From NCBI GenBank assembly GCA_963697695.1, contig OY969094.1:310001-374000 (forward strand): a DNA stretch of 64,000 bases, written 5' to 3'. Position 1 is the first letter of the stretch. The number at the start of each line of letters is the position of its first letter. This stretch comes from VRUE01 sp963697695 (lineage in GTDB: Bacteria; Actinomycetota; Thermoleophilia; Solirubrobacterales; 70-9). The translations under genes were made by a program, and so were the position numbers. The notes below the pieces were generated by a model. The model was not told the origin of the DNA. It worked only from the letters and a program-made list of their open reading frames with translations, and searched no databases. Below are positions 49,332 to 56,916 of this stretch, piece after piece.

Positions 49332-50348
49332 TCAGCCGGCGCAGACCCAGGCGCTCGAGCCGGAGTCGGCCCAGATTTCGGCGGCGATCGCATCCTGTTC
49401 GGACTTCGGCGCGTCCTCGGGGTTGCCCTGGCCGCCGTAGAGGTCCCAGGTGGACGGCAGGATCTGGTAGGCGCCGCCGGCGCCGCTGGAGGGATTGACC
49501 GCGCTGTAGTTGCCGCCGGACTCGCACATCACGATCTCGGTCGGGATCGAGTAGGGACCGCCGAGCCAGCGTTCGACCGTGGCTTCGGCCGCCTCGTCGC
49601 TGACTCGTTCGGCTGCGGCCGCCTGCGCCGCCTCGATGTCGCTGACCCAACTGCCGATTTTGTTCTTCAGAGTGGAGAGCGAGGCAGCCCGGGCGGAGGC
49701 GACCGACTGCAGATGGACCGCAGTGGCCTCGGCGTTTTCGCGCACGGCGGAGATCTGCGAACGCGCATCGGCAAGACGGGCGTTATAAGCGTCGACCTTG
49801 TCCTTCAGTGCCTCGACCAGCTTCAGCCCACGAGCCACCGCGGCGCGGACCTGCGCGACCCGCTCTGCCAGCTCCGTGTCCGACTCCTCGATCCGCTGCA
49901 GGTAATCGGCGCGGGTAGCGAGCTCGTCGAAGTCGCTGGACCCGAGGATCACGCTGGCAGTGCTCGGAGAGCCGCTCTCGTAGATCGCCACCAGGCGCTC
50001 CGCCAGGACCTGGCGGGCGCGGCGCAGGCGCCTGCGCTCGCGGGCAAGGCGACGTTCGGTGCCGGCGACGTCGGTGGCGAGCTCCGCGGCACGCTCCTCG
50101 CCGCTTGCCAGCAGCGTGCTCAGCTGCTGCTCGCGGGCACTGGCCGCTGCGGCTTCCTGCTGCGCGACGGCGAGCTCGCCCTGAGCCGCCTGCAGCTCGC
50201 TCGCCAGCGAACCCGCCTGGCTGCGCGCGGCAGCGACCTTGGCCTGAAGGTCGTCGACTCCCGCCGGCGCCGTGGCCGGCCAGAGCAGAACGAAGCTGAG
50301 AGCGCAGGCGAGGACTCCTCCTGCCTTTGTCGCGATGGTTCGCGGCAC
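49332..50348 (-). CDS. Secreted Rpf-like lytic transglycosylase with coiled coil
   Basis: The 338-residue protein has a signal peptide (about 1-29, ending TAPAGV). A long Ala/Glu/Arg-rich coiled coil (about 30-255) resembles FtsX-partner hydrolases such as RipC/PcsB. The C-terminal transglycosylase domain (about 258-338) has the catalytic Glu in VMCESGGNYSAVNPSSGAGGAYQILPSTW and ends WVCAG, giving the Cys pair of Rpf domains. It should cleave peptidoglycan at the septum. The GTG at 50348 is the likely start. Confidence 0.88.
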   Translation of the reverse strand: MPRTIATKAGGVLACALSFVLLWPATAPAGVDDLQAKVAAARSQAGSLASELQAAQGELAVAQQEAAAASAREQQLSTLLASGEERAAELATDVAGTERRLARERRRLRRARQVLAERLVAIYESGSPSTASVILGSSDFDELATRADYLQRIEESDTELAERVAQVRAAVARGLKLVEALKDKVDAYNARLADARSQISAVRENAEATAVHLQSVASARAASLSTLKNKIGSWVSDIEAAQAAAAERVSDEAAEATVERWLGGPYSIPTEIVMCESGGNYSAVNPSSGAGGAYQILPSTWDLYGGQGNPEDAPKSEQDAIAAEIWADSGSSAWVCAG

Positions 50349-50358
50349 GAAGCGCGCG

Positions 50359-50364
50359 AGGCTA
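50359..50364 (-). promoter_or_regulatory. -10-like TAGCCT of transglycosylase gene
   Basis: TAGCCT ends 10 nt before the GTG; the predicted leader is 3-4 nt. The upstream 60 bp are AT-richer than average but show no riboswitch. Confidence 0.35.
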
Positions 50365-50429
50365 GCGGACTTTGTTAGCGAATGCTCATGAGTTGACCAT
50401 AAACCGCAATGAATCTTGCGAGGGGCTGC

Positions 50430-50582
50430 TTAGCCCTCGGGGACGTTGCGGCTGGCGAGGTAGCCGGCGATGCCGACCACCACTGCCGTGAGACCCATGC
50501 CGATGCGGATCTGGCGCCGATAGGCGTGGCGGATGTAGAAGATCGTCGTCCGCACCACCAGCTTGCCGATCGTCGAGTACAT
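50430..50582 (-). CDS. Small membrane protein at the end of the arg operon
   Basis: The 50-residue protein MYSTIGKLVVRTTIFYIRHA... has a basic N-terminal half and one hydrophobic helix (about 28-44). Its ATG overlaps the argG stop by 1 nt (TGATG), which supports real translation. The function is unknown; it may anchor or regulate a partner at the membrane. Confidence 0.65.
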   Translation of the reverse strand: MYSTIGKLVVRTTIFYIRHAYRRQIRIGMGLTAVVVGIAGYLASRNVPEG

Positions 50583-51859
50583 CAGGCTTCCTCCTCTACC
50601 CCGCGTTGACGGATCCGATGCGCCATCCGCGACTGCAGCGACCAAAGCTCGATGAAACCCGGCGACGCCCTCTGCGAGAACAGCCCACCCGACTCGGCAA
50701 AGGAGGCGAGGTCGGCGTCATAGACCGCGTTGGGCGAGCTGCGGGTCACCACCCGCACGCTCCCCTTGTAGAGCTTGAGGCCGATCGTCCCGGTGACCTG
50801 CGCGTTGACCGCCTCGACGTAGGCGTCGAGGTCGGAGCGCAGCGGCTCCCACCAGAGCCCGGCGTAGACGAGGTAGGCCCACTTGCGGTCGATCTCGGGC
50901 TTGAACTGGTTCTGGTGAATCGTGCAGACCAGCTTCTCCAGCTCCTGGTGCGCGGTGAGCAGGATCGCCGCCGCCGGCGCCTCGTAGATGTCGCGCACCT
51001 TGAGCCCGACGATGCGATCCTCGATGTGATCGACGATGCCGACGCCGTGACGGCAGCCGACCTCGGCGGCCCGTTCGAGCAGCTCGACCAGCTCGAGCCG
51101 CTCGCCGTTCAAGGCAACCGGAACGCCGGCCTCGAACTCGACGCTGACGGTCTCCGCCTCATCGGGAGCCTGCTCGGGACGGGTGACCAGGTCGAAGACG
51201 TCGTCCTCGGGCGCGTGGCCCAGGTCCTCGATCCAGCGCCCCTCCGATGAGCGCCCCCAGAGGTTGTCGTCGATCGAGTAGGGCGTGACCTCGGTCCCGC
51301 CCTTGACCGGGATGCCGTGCTCGCGGGCGTAGGCGATCTCCTCCTCGCGGCCCATCTGCCATGAGCGCACCGGCGCGATCGTCTTCAGCTCCGGAGCGAG
51401 GGTGGCGACGGTGGCCTCGATCCGGACCTGGTCGTTGCCCTTGCCGGTGCAGCCGTGGGCGATCGTGTCGCAGCCGCTGCGGCGGGCGTACTCGACCGCG
51501 AGCTGGGCGATCAGCGGCCGCCCAAGCGCGGTGAAGAGCGGATAGCCGCCGCCGTAAAGCGCGTTCGCCTTGATCGCCGGAGCGACGAACTCCCCAGCGA
51601 ACTGCTCACGGGCGTCGACCACGTGGCACTCGAGCGCGCCGAGCCGCTTCGCCTTGTCCTCGATCACGGCATAGTCCTCGCCGGGCTGGCCGAGATTGAC
51701 GGTGAGGCAGACGACCTCGGCCTCGTAGGAGTCTTGGATCCACTTCAGCATCACGCTGGTGTCGAGACCGCCGGAGTAGAGCAGCAGCACGCGCCGCACC
51801 TCGGCGGGGTCGGCCTCGTAGGAGGCCGTGCGGATCTGTGCGGAAGAGTCGGGCGTCAC
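50582..51859 (-). CDS. argG: Argininosuccinate synthase
   Basis: ArgG joins citrulline and aspartate with ATP. From the GTG at 51859 it has 425 residues, with the PP-loop LLYSGGLDTS at 26-35, GCTGKGNDQVRIE, and TPYSIDDNLWGRSSEGRWIED. The N-terminal ~20 residues are an extra polar tail. It is separated from the other arg genes by orf150 and orf119 but coupled to them (1 nt overlap). ArgF and argH are not in the window. Confidence 0.95.
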   Translation of the reverse strand: MTPDSSAQIRTASYEADPAEVRRVLLLYSGGLDTSVMLKWIQDSYEAEVVCLTVNLGQPGEDYAVIEDKAKRLGALECHVVDAREQFAGEFVAPAIKANALYGGGYPLFTALGRPLIAQLAVEYARRSGCDTIAHGCTGKGNDQVRIEATVATLAPELKTIAPVRSWQMGREEEIAYAREHGIPVKGGTEVTPYSIDDNLWGRSSEGRWIEDLGHAPEDDVFDLVTRPEQAPDEAETVSVEFEAGVPVALNGERLELVELLERAAEVGCRHGVGIVDHIEDRIVGLKVRDIYEAPAAAILLTAHQELEKLVCTIHQNQFKPEIDRKWAYLVYAGLWWEPLRSDLDAYVEAVNAQVTGTIGLKLYKGSVRVVTRSSPNAVYDADLASFAESGGLFSQRASPGFIELWSLQSRMAHRIRQRGVEEEA

Positions 51860-52218
51860 TACGGAGCGGGGATCCCGCCGCTGCCGCTTTCTTCCGTCGT
51901 CGGCGCGGTGGTGGTCGTCGTCGGCGCCGTGGTTTCGGTCGAAGTGGTCGTTTCGGTGGTCGTCGGCGTCGTCGTTTCCGTGGTCGTGTCGGTAGTGGTC
52001 GTCGGCTCGGTGGTCGATTCGGTCGTGGTCGGAACGGTCGTCACCGTCGTCGGCGCCGAGGTGGTGCCGCTGTCGCCGTCGTCGCCGGCGATGACGGCGA
52101 TCGCGACGACGAGACCGACGATCACGGCAACCAGGCCGGCGACGAGCAGGCGCATGTTGCCGTGCGGACGCTGGCCTCCGTCGGGCTGATTCATCATCCG
52201 CGTCGGGTCCTCATGCAT
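51859..52218 (-). CDS. Single-pass membrane protein with Thr-rich repetitive tail
   Basis: The 119-residue protein has a polar N-terminus, one hydrophobic helix (about 22-44, MRLLVAGLVAVIVGLVVAIA) and an extracytoplasmic tail (about 50-110) made of repeats of TTT with Glu, Pro or Asp, ending GSGGIPAP. Such tails are often O-glycosylated. It overlaps orf150 by 8 nt and argG by 1 nt. The repetitive coding DNA is prone to length change. Confidence 0.7.
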   Translation of the reverse strand: MHEDPTRMMNQPDGGQRPHGNMRLLVAGLVAVIVGLVVAIAVIAGDDGDSGTTSAPTTVTTVPTTTESTTEPTTTTDTTTETTTPTTTETTTSTETTAPTTTTTAPTTEESGSGGIPAP

Positions 52219-52663
52219 TGCCCTTCTCCTCCGGTCCAAGGATCGCGTCGAGGATCTCGCCGGTGTCCTCGATCTCGAAGCGGCTTCGCAGCCGCTGCTC
52301 GATCTCCTCTCGGCTGCTGCCCGAGACGGCCATCTGGGTGGCCAGCAGGCGCGCGCCGGACGAGCCGCTGCGAGGCCCCGCAGCGGGCTCGGGGGCAAGC
52401 TCGACCGGCTTCAGATGGGGCTCGCCGCGCTCCGCCGGCACCTGGGCCGGTGGGTCGAGCTCGTCGGCCAGAGCGCGCAGACGCTCGGCCACGATCCGGT
52501 CGGCGCGGGCGCTTGCCTGCTCGAGCCGGCGGCGGGCCTGCTCCTCGGCGTCGTCGATCACGTTCGAGGCGGCCCGCTCCGCAGCCTCGACGATCGCCGC
52601 CAGTCGCTCGGCGGCGGTGCTGGCGGTGAGGCGCGGCTCCGGGGGAAACTTCTCCGAGCTCAT
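52211..52663 (-). CDS. Coiled-coil protein of unknown function in the arg operon
   Basis: The 150-residue protein has an N-terminal coiled coil (about 15-70, TAAERLAAIVEAAERAASNV, DDAEEQARRRLEQASARADR) resembling DivIVA or ATP-synthase b helices, then a Pro-rich linker. A small C-terminal helical module follows (about 105-145, LLATQMAVSGSSREEIEQRL and FEIEDTGEILDAIL). The family is not recognised. It overlaps argD by 4 nt. Confidence 0.65.
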   Translation of the reverse strand: MSSEKFPPEPRLTASTAAERLAAIVEAAERAASNVIDDAEEQARRRLEQASARADRIVAERLRALADELDPPAQVPAERGEPHLKPVELAPEPAAGPRSGSSGARLLATQMAVSGSSREEIEQRLRSRFEIEDTGEILDAILGPEEKGNA

Positions 52664-53850
52664 ATAGCCGCGTAGCTTAGGAGCGCAGCGCCGATCGACG
52701 CGGTAGCGCGCTCGATCTGGGCCGGATCGACCGTCAGCGGCGGCAGGAGGCGCAACGTTCCCGGCCCGGGAACGTTGATGACCAACCCGCGCTGGAGCAG
52801 GTCGGCACCGAGCGCAGCAGCGTCGATGCCCTCCTCGAGGCCGACTCCGACCATCAGGCCGCGGCCGCGCACCTCGCGCACGCCGTCCAGCGCCAGCAGG
52901 TCGTCGCGAAGCATCGCCCCCAGCTCGCGAACGCCGCGCAGGAGCGCCGGGTCGTCGACGATCTCGAGCACAGCGAGAGCTGCGCTCGCAACCACCGGCC
53001 CGCCGGCGAAGGTCGAGCCGTGATCGCCGGGCTCGAGCACCTCGCCCGCCTCAGGGGTCGTCACACAGGCGCCGATCGGCAGGCCGCCGCCGAGCGCCTT
53101 GGCGCTGGTCAGCACGTCCGGCCGCACCGGGGTCTGCTCGTAGGCCCAGAGCGAGCCGGTCCGGCCGATCCCGGTCTGGATCTCGTCGAGAATCAAAAGC
53201 GCGCCGGCCTCATCGCAGGCCTGGCGTGCAGCGAGCAGGGCCTCATCGCCGACCGGGTGGACACCGCTCTCACCCTGGATCGGCTCGATCAGGACCGCTG
53301 CCGTGTTGTCCCCCACGGCCTCGCGCAGCGCTGCCGCGTCGTTCAGCGGCACCGAGCGGAAGCCGGGCAGCATCGGGCCGAGGTCGGGGTTCGTGGCAAG
53401 CGCCGGCGTCGCCGCGAGGGAGCCGTAGGTGCGGCCGTGGAAGTCGCGCTCGAAGCTGATGATCTCCGGTGCCTCGATCCCACGCCGGCGTGCGTGCTTG
53501 CGGGCGATCTTGATCGCGCACTCGTTCGCCTCGGTACCGGAGTTGGAGAAGAAGACGCGGCCACCGAGGCTCGACTCGGAGAGGCGCTCGGCGAGGCGGA
53601 TCATCGGCTCGGTGTAGAAGAGGTTCGAGGTGTGCATCAGCTGCCCGGCCTGCTCGCGTACGGCGGCGACCACGACGGGGTTGCAGTGACCGACCGAGCA
53701 GACCGAGATGCCGGCGAGGAAGTCGAGGTACTCCTTGCCCTCCGAATCCCAGAGCAGGGTCCCCTCTCCGCGCACGAACTCGACCGGCGCGCGGCGGTAG
53801 GTCTGCATCAGGTAGCGCCCCTCGAGCGTCTGCAGGTCAGCGAGGTTCAT
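52660..53850 (-). CDS. argD: Acetylornithine aminotransferase
   Basis: ArgD transaminates N-acetylglutamate semialdehyde. The 396-residue class III aminotransferase has FSNSGTEANECAIK near 101-114, LDEIQTGIGRTG near 221-232, and the PLP lysine Lys251 in SAKALGGGLPIG. It overlaps argB by 4 nt. Members may also act in lysine synthesis as succinyl-diaminopimelate aminotransferase, but context says arginine. Confidence 0.95.
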   Translation of the reverse strand: MNLADLQTLEGRYLMQTYRRAPVEFVRGEGTLLWDSEGKEYLDFLAGISVCSVGHCNPVVVAAVREQAGQLMHTSNLFYTEPMIRLAERLSESSLGGRVFFSNSGTEANECAIKIARKHARRRGIEAPEIISFERDFHGRTYGSLAATPALATNPDLGPMLPGFRSVPLNDAAALREAVGDNTAAVLIEPIQGESGVHPVGDEALLAARQACDEAGALLILDEIQTGIGRTGSLWAYEQTPVRPDVLTSAKALGGGLPIGACVTTPEAGEVLEPGDHGSTFAGGPVVASAALAVLEIVDDPALLRGVRELGAMLRDDLLALDGVREVRGRGLMVGVGLEEGIDAAALGADLLQRGLVINVPGPGTLRLLPPLTVDPAQIERATASIGAALLSYAAI

Positions 53851-54698
53851 GGCGTCACCATCGTGCCGATGCCGGCATCGGTGAAGAGCTCGAGCAGCAG
53901 CGAGTGCGGCTTGCGGCCGTCGATGATGTGAGCCGACTGGGCGCCGCCGCGGATCGCGTCGAGGCAGGCCTGCAGCTTTGGCCGCATGCCGCCGTCGATC
54001 GCGGTCAGCTTCTCCTCGACCTCGGCGACCGTCGCCTTGGATATCAGCGAGCCTGCGTCGTCGGGGTCGGCGAGCCAGCCGTCGACGTCGGTGAGGAAAA
54101 CGGCCTTGTGCGCGCCGAGGGCGGCAGCGACCTTGCCCGCCGCCTCGTCGGCGTTGACGTTGTAGGACTGGCCGTCGCGGTCGGAGGCGGAAGAGGCGAT
54201 GACCGGGATGTAGTCGGCGGCGATGTGGTTGAGCACGTCGACGTCGACCCGCTCGATCTTGCCGACGAAGCCGACCTGCTCGGCGTTGGCGACCGGCGCC
54301 ACGTCGAACAAAGTCCCGTCCTCGCCGGAGAGCCCAACCGCGGGCTGCCCGTGCCGGTTGAGCCGCTGGACGATGTCGGAGTTGAGCTTGCCGAGCAGCA
54401 CCATCTTCGCCACCTCGACCGTCTCGGCGTCGGAGACGCGCAGGCCCTCGTGGAAGCGGACCTCCATCCCGAGCCGGTCCATGTGCTGGGTGATCTCGGG
54501 GCCGCCGCCGTGAACCACCACCGGGTTGAGCCCGACGTACTTGAGCAGGACGACGTCGGTTGCGAAGGCCTCGCGCAGGTCCTCCTCCCGCATCGCCGCG
54601 CCGCCGTACTTGATCACCACCGTGCGCCCGTGGAACTCACGGATGTAGGGCAGCGCCTCGAGCAGGGTCTCGACGTTGGTGTCTCTGGCCTGGCTCAT
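53847..54698 (-). CDS. argB: N-acetylglutamate kinase
   Basis: ArgB phosphorylates N-acetylglutamate. The 283-residue amino-acid kinase has VVIKYGGAAM (Lys30), VVHGGGPEI and NADEAAGKVAAAL. The N-terminal helix TLLEALPYIREFHGRT is the element found in hexameric, arginine-inhibited NAGKs, so feedback inhibition by arginine is expected. It overlaps argJ and argD by 4 nt each. Confidence 0.95.
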   Translation of the reverse strand: MSQARDTNVETLLEALPYIREFHGRTVVIKYGGAAMREEDLREAFATDVVLLKYVGLNPVVVHGGGPEITQHMDRLGMEVRFHEGLRVSDAETVEVAKMVLLGKLNSDIVQRLNRHGQPAVGLSGEDGTLFDVAPVANAEQVGFVGKIERVDVDVLNHIAADYIPVIASSASDRDGQSYNVNADEAAGKVAAALGAHKAVFLTDVDGWLADPDDAGSLISKATVAEVEEKLTAIDGGMRPKLQACLDAIRGGAQSAHIIDGRKPHSLLLELFTDAGIGTMVTP

Positions 54699-55888
54699 GT
54701 CGTGTACTCCGCGTTGATCCGAACGTACTCGTAGCCGAGGTCGGAGAACCAGACATGGGCGCCGTGCTCGCCGCGGTCGAGCCGGATGCCGATCTCGGCC
54801 TCCTCGACATCGGCGCCGAGCTCGGCGGCATCGATCGAGCCGGCCCCGATCTCCTCCAAGTCCTCGCCCGCCAGGGCCATCCCCGCCGCCTGTGCGATCC
54901 GGCCCCAGTTGGGGTCGCGTCCGAAGAGGGCCGTCTTGACCAGGGGAGAGTTGGCAATTGCCCGAGCCACCCGCTCGGCCTCGGCGGCCGAGGCGGCGCC
55001 CTGGACCTGAGCTTTGCCGACCCTGGAGGAGCCCTCGCCGTCGGCGACGACCTCGATCGCCAGTTGGAGCAGCACCGCCTCGAGCAGGCCCTCCGGCAGC
55101 GGCGCACCGGCGGCGCCGGTCGCCTGCAGAAGGACCGTGTCGTTGGTGCTCATCTGACCGTCGACGGTGATCCGCTCAAAAGAAGCATCGGAGGCAGAGC
55201 GCAGCGCCGCGTCGGGGTCCTCGATCACGGCGTCGGTCTGGACGAAGCAGAGCATCGTCGCCATGCCGGGCTGGATCATGCCGCCGCCCTTGGCCTGGGC
55301 CGAGAGCGTCACGCCGCCGGCCTGCAGCGAGCATCGCTTCGGCCAGCGGTCAGTGGTGAGGATCGAGTCGGAGAAGGAAACCCCGCCGGTCTCGGAGAGG
55401 CTCGCGGCGGCCTCGCCGATTCCGCCGAGGACTGCGTCGATCGGCAGGGGCACGCCGATCACGCCCGTCTCGGCGACAGCGACCGTCTCCGGCCGCAGAC
55501 CCAGCTGGGTGGCCGCCTCATCGCACATCGCGACCGCGTCGGCATATCCCTGCTCGCCGGTCTCCGCGTTGGCATTGCCGGCGTTGACGACTGCGGCCCG
55601 GATCGAGCCGCGATTGCAGCGCTCCCGGCAGACCCGGACCGGCGCCGCAGAGGAAGCATTGCGGGTGAGCAGGATCGCGGAGGCAACCTCCTCGGCGTCG
55701 CAGACGACCAGACCGATGTCGGTCTTGCCGCCGCCCTTGAGGCCGCAGTGGGCGCTGCCGGCGCGAAAGCCCGGGGCGAGCTGGGAGGGGTCAAGCTCCT
55801 CGACCCCCGCCGGCGGCTCGACCCAGCGCGATCTGAAGAAGTGGCCAGCCGGCCTGCTCTGCTGCGCGTCCGCGGCCGGCCCGCTCAC
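54695..55888 (-). CDS. argJ: Bifunctional ornithine acetyltransferase/N-acetylglutamate synthase
   Basis: ArgJ recycles the acetyl group from acetylornithine to glutamate, so argA and argE are not needed. The 397-residue precursor self-cleaves at the Thr of GMIQPGMATMLCF. Other motifs are SAHCGLKGGGKTDIGLVV and FGRDPNWGRIAQAAG. The start is GTG at 55888, overlapping the argC stop as GTGA. The open frame upstream to 56443 lies inside argC. Confidence 0.95.
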   Translation of the reverse strand: MSGPAADAQQSRPAGHFFRSRWVEPPAGVEELDPSQLAPGFRAGSAHCGLKGGGKTDIGLVVCDAEEVASAILLTRNASSAAPVRVCRERCNRGSIRAAVVNAGNANAETGEQGYADAVAMCDEAATQLGLRPETVAVAETGVIGVPLPIDAVLGGIGEAAASLSETGGVSFSDSILTTDRWPKRCSLQAGGVTLSAQAKGGGMIQPGMATMLCFVQTDAVIEDPDAALRSASDASFERITVDGQMSTNDTVLLQATGAAGAPLPEGLLEAVLLQLAIEVVADGEGSSRVGKAQVQGAASAAEAERVARAIANSPLVKTALFGRDPNWGRIAQAAGMALAGEDLEEIGAGSIDAAELGADVEEAEIGIRLDRGEHGAHVWFSDLGYEYVRINAEYTT

Positions 55889-56916
55889 AGCAGCCCCTCC
55901 GTCTCCTCGAGGCCGAGCATCAGGTTGAGGTTCTGCACGCCCTGCCCGGAGGCGCCCTTCCAGAGATTGTCGATCGCCGAGAAGGCCAGCACGCGGCCGT
56001 GCTCCTCGACGGTGACGTAGACGTGGCACTCGTTGGTGCCGCGCACGTCGCGCAGGCCCGGCGGCGAGTCGACGACGTGGACGAAGGGCTCGTCCGCGTA
56101 GCGCTCGCGGTAGAGCGCCTGCACCTCCTCCTTGGCGAGCGGCTCGCTCGTCTGCGCGTAGCAGCTGGTCAACTCGCCCTGGTCGAGCGGCAGCAGGTGC
56201 GGGACGAAGGTCACCGGCGCCGGGCTGCCGAGGGCCGCCAGCTCCTGTTCGATCTCGGGGCGATGGCGATGCCCCTCGGTCTTGTAGGCGAAAGCGTTCT
56301 CGTCCATCGCCGCGTAGTGCATCGCGTCGCCGCCGCCCCGCCCGGCACCGGAGACGCCCTGCTTGGCGTCGATGACGACGTCGGCAAGCAGGCCCTTCTC
56401 TGCCAGCGGCGCAAGGGCGAGGACGCTCGCGGTGGGGTAGCAACCGGGGGTCGCCACCAGCTCCGCCTCGCGCAGCTGGTCCCGGTAGAGCTCGGTCAGC
56501 CCATAGACGGCTCCCTCGAGCAGCTCTGGCGCGCCGTGCTCCCCGTACCAGCGCTCGTAGGTCGGCAGGTCGCGGAGGCGGAAGTCCGCCGAGAGGTCGA
56601 CGACCAGCACACCCAATCCCCGCAGTGCTGCCACTGTCGGCGCGGAGGCGCCGTGAGGGTAGGCGACGATCGCTGCGTCGACGCCCTCGAGCGAGTCGAG
56701 GTCGAGCTCGGTCAGCTCCAGCGAGACCCGGTAGCGCGGGTAGAGCCGATCGAGCCGAGTGCCGGCATCGCTGCGCGAGGTGACCGTGACCAGCTCCAGG
56801 TTCGGGTGGCGCCAGACGATCTGGGCTGCGAGCGCGCCGGCGAAACCGGAGGCGCCGGCAACCAGGACCCGCGCCGCGGGATCGCCGTCGAGCGGTTGTC
56901 TGCGTGCCTCAGCCAC
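55885..56916 (-). CDS. argC: N-acetyl-gamma-glutamyl-phosphate reductase
   Basis: ArgC reduces N-acetylglutamyl phosphate. The 343-residue protein has the NADP motif VAGASGFAGALAAQI near 19-33 and the catalytic Cys159 in ATPGCYPTAS, with HRHRPEIEQEL and FVPHLLPLDQGEL. It is the first arg gene of the long operon, and its ATG overlaps the pheT stop by 8 nt. Confidence 0.96.
   Translation of the reverse strand: MAEARRQPLDGDPAARVLVAGASGFAGALAAQIVWRHPNLELVTVTSRSDAGTRLDRLYPRYRVSLELTELDLDSLEGVDAAIVAYPHGASAPTVAALRGLGVLVVDLSADFRLRDLPTYERWYGEHGAPELLEGAVYGLTELYRDQLREAELVATPGCYPTASVLALAPLAEKGLLADVVIDAKQGVSGAGRGGGDAMHYAAMDENAFAYKTEGHRHRPEIEQELAALGSPAPVTFVPHLLPLDQGELTSCYAQTSEPLAKEEVQALYRERYADEPFVHVVDSPPGLRDVRGTNECHVYVTVEEHGRVLAFSAIDNLWKGASGQGVQNLNLMLGLEETEGLL

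Noticed and set aside
45734..49498. A 1254-codon open frame on the plus strand opposite dnaE
   Set aside because: It is the antisense shadow of a GC-rich coding frame: the codon structure follows dnaE in reverse, the protein is Asp/Arg/Leu/Gly-rich and matches no family.
50349..50429. c-di-AMP riboswitch before the Rpf-like transglycosylase
   Set aside because: Such riboswitches precede rpf genes in actinobacteria, but the 81 bp gap is too short and the -10 is 10 nt from the start.
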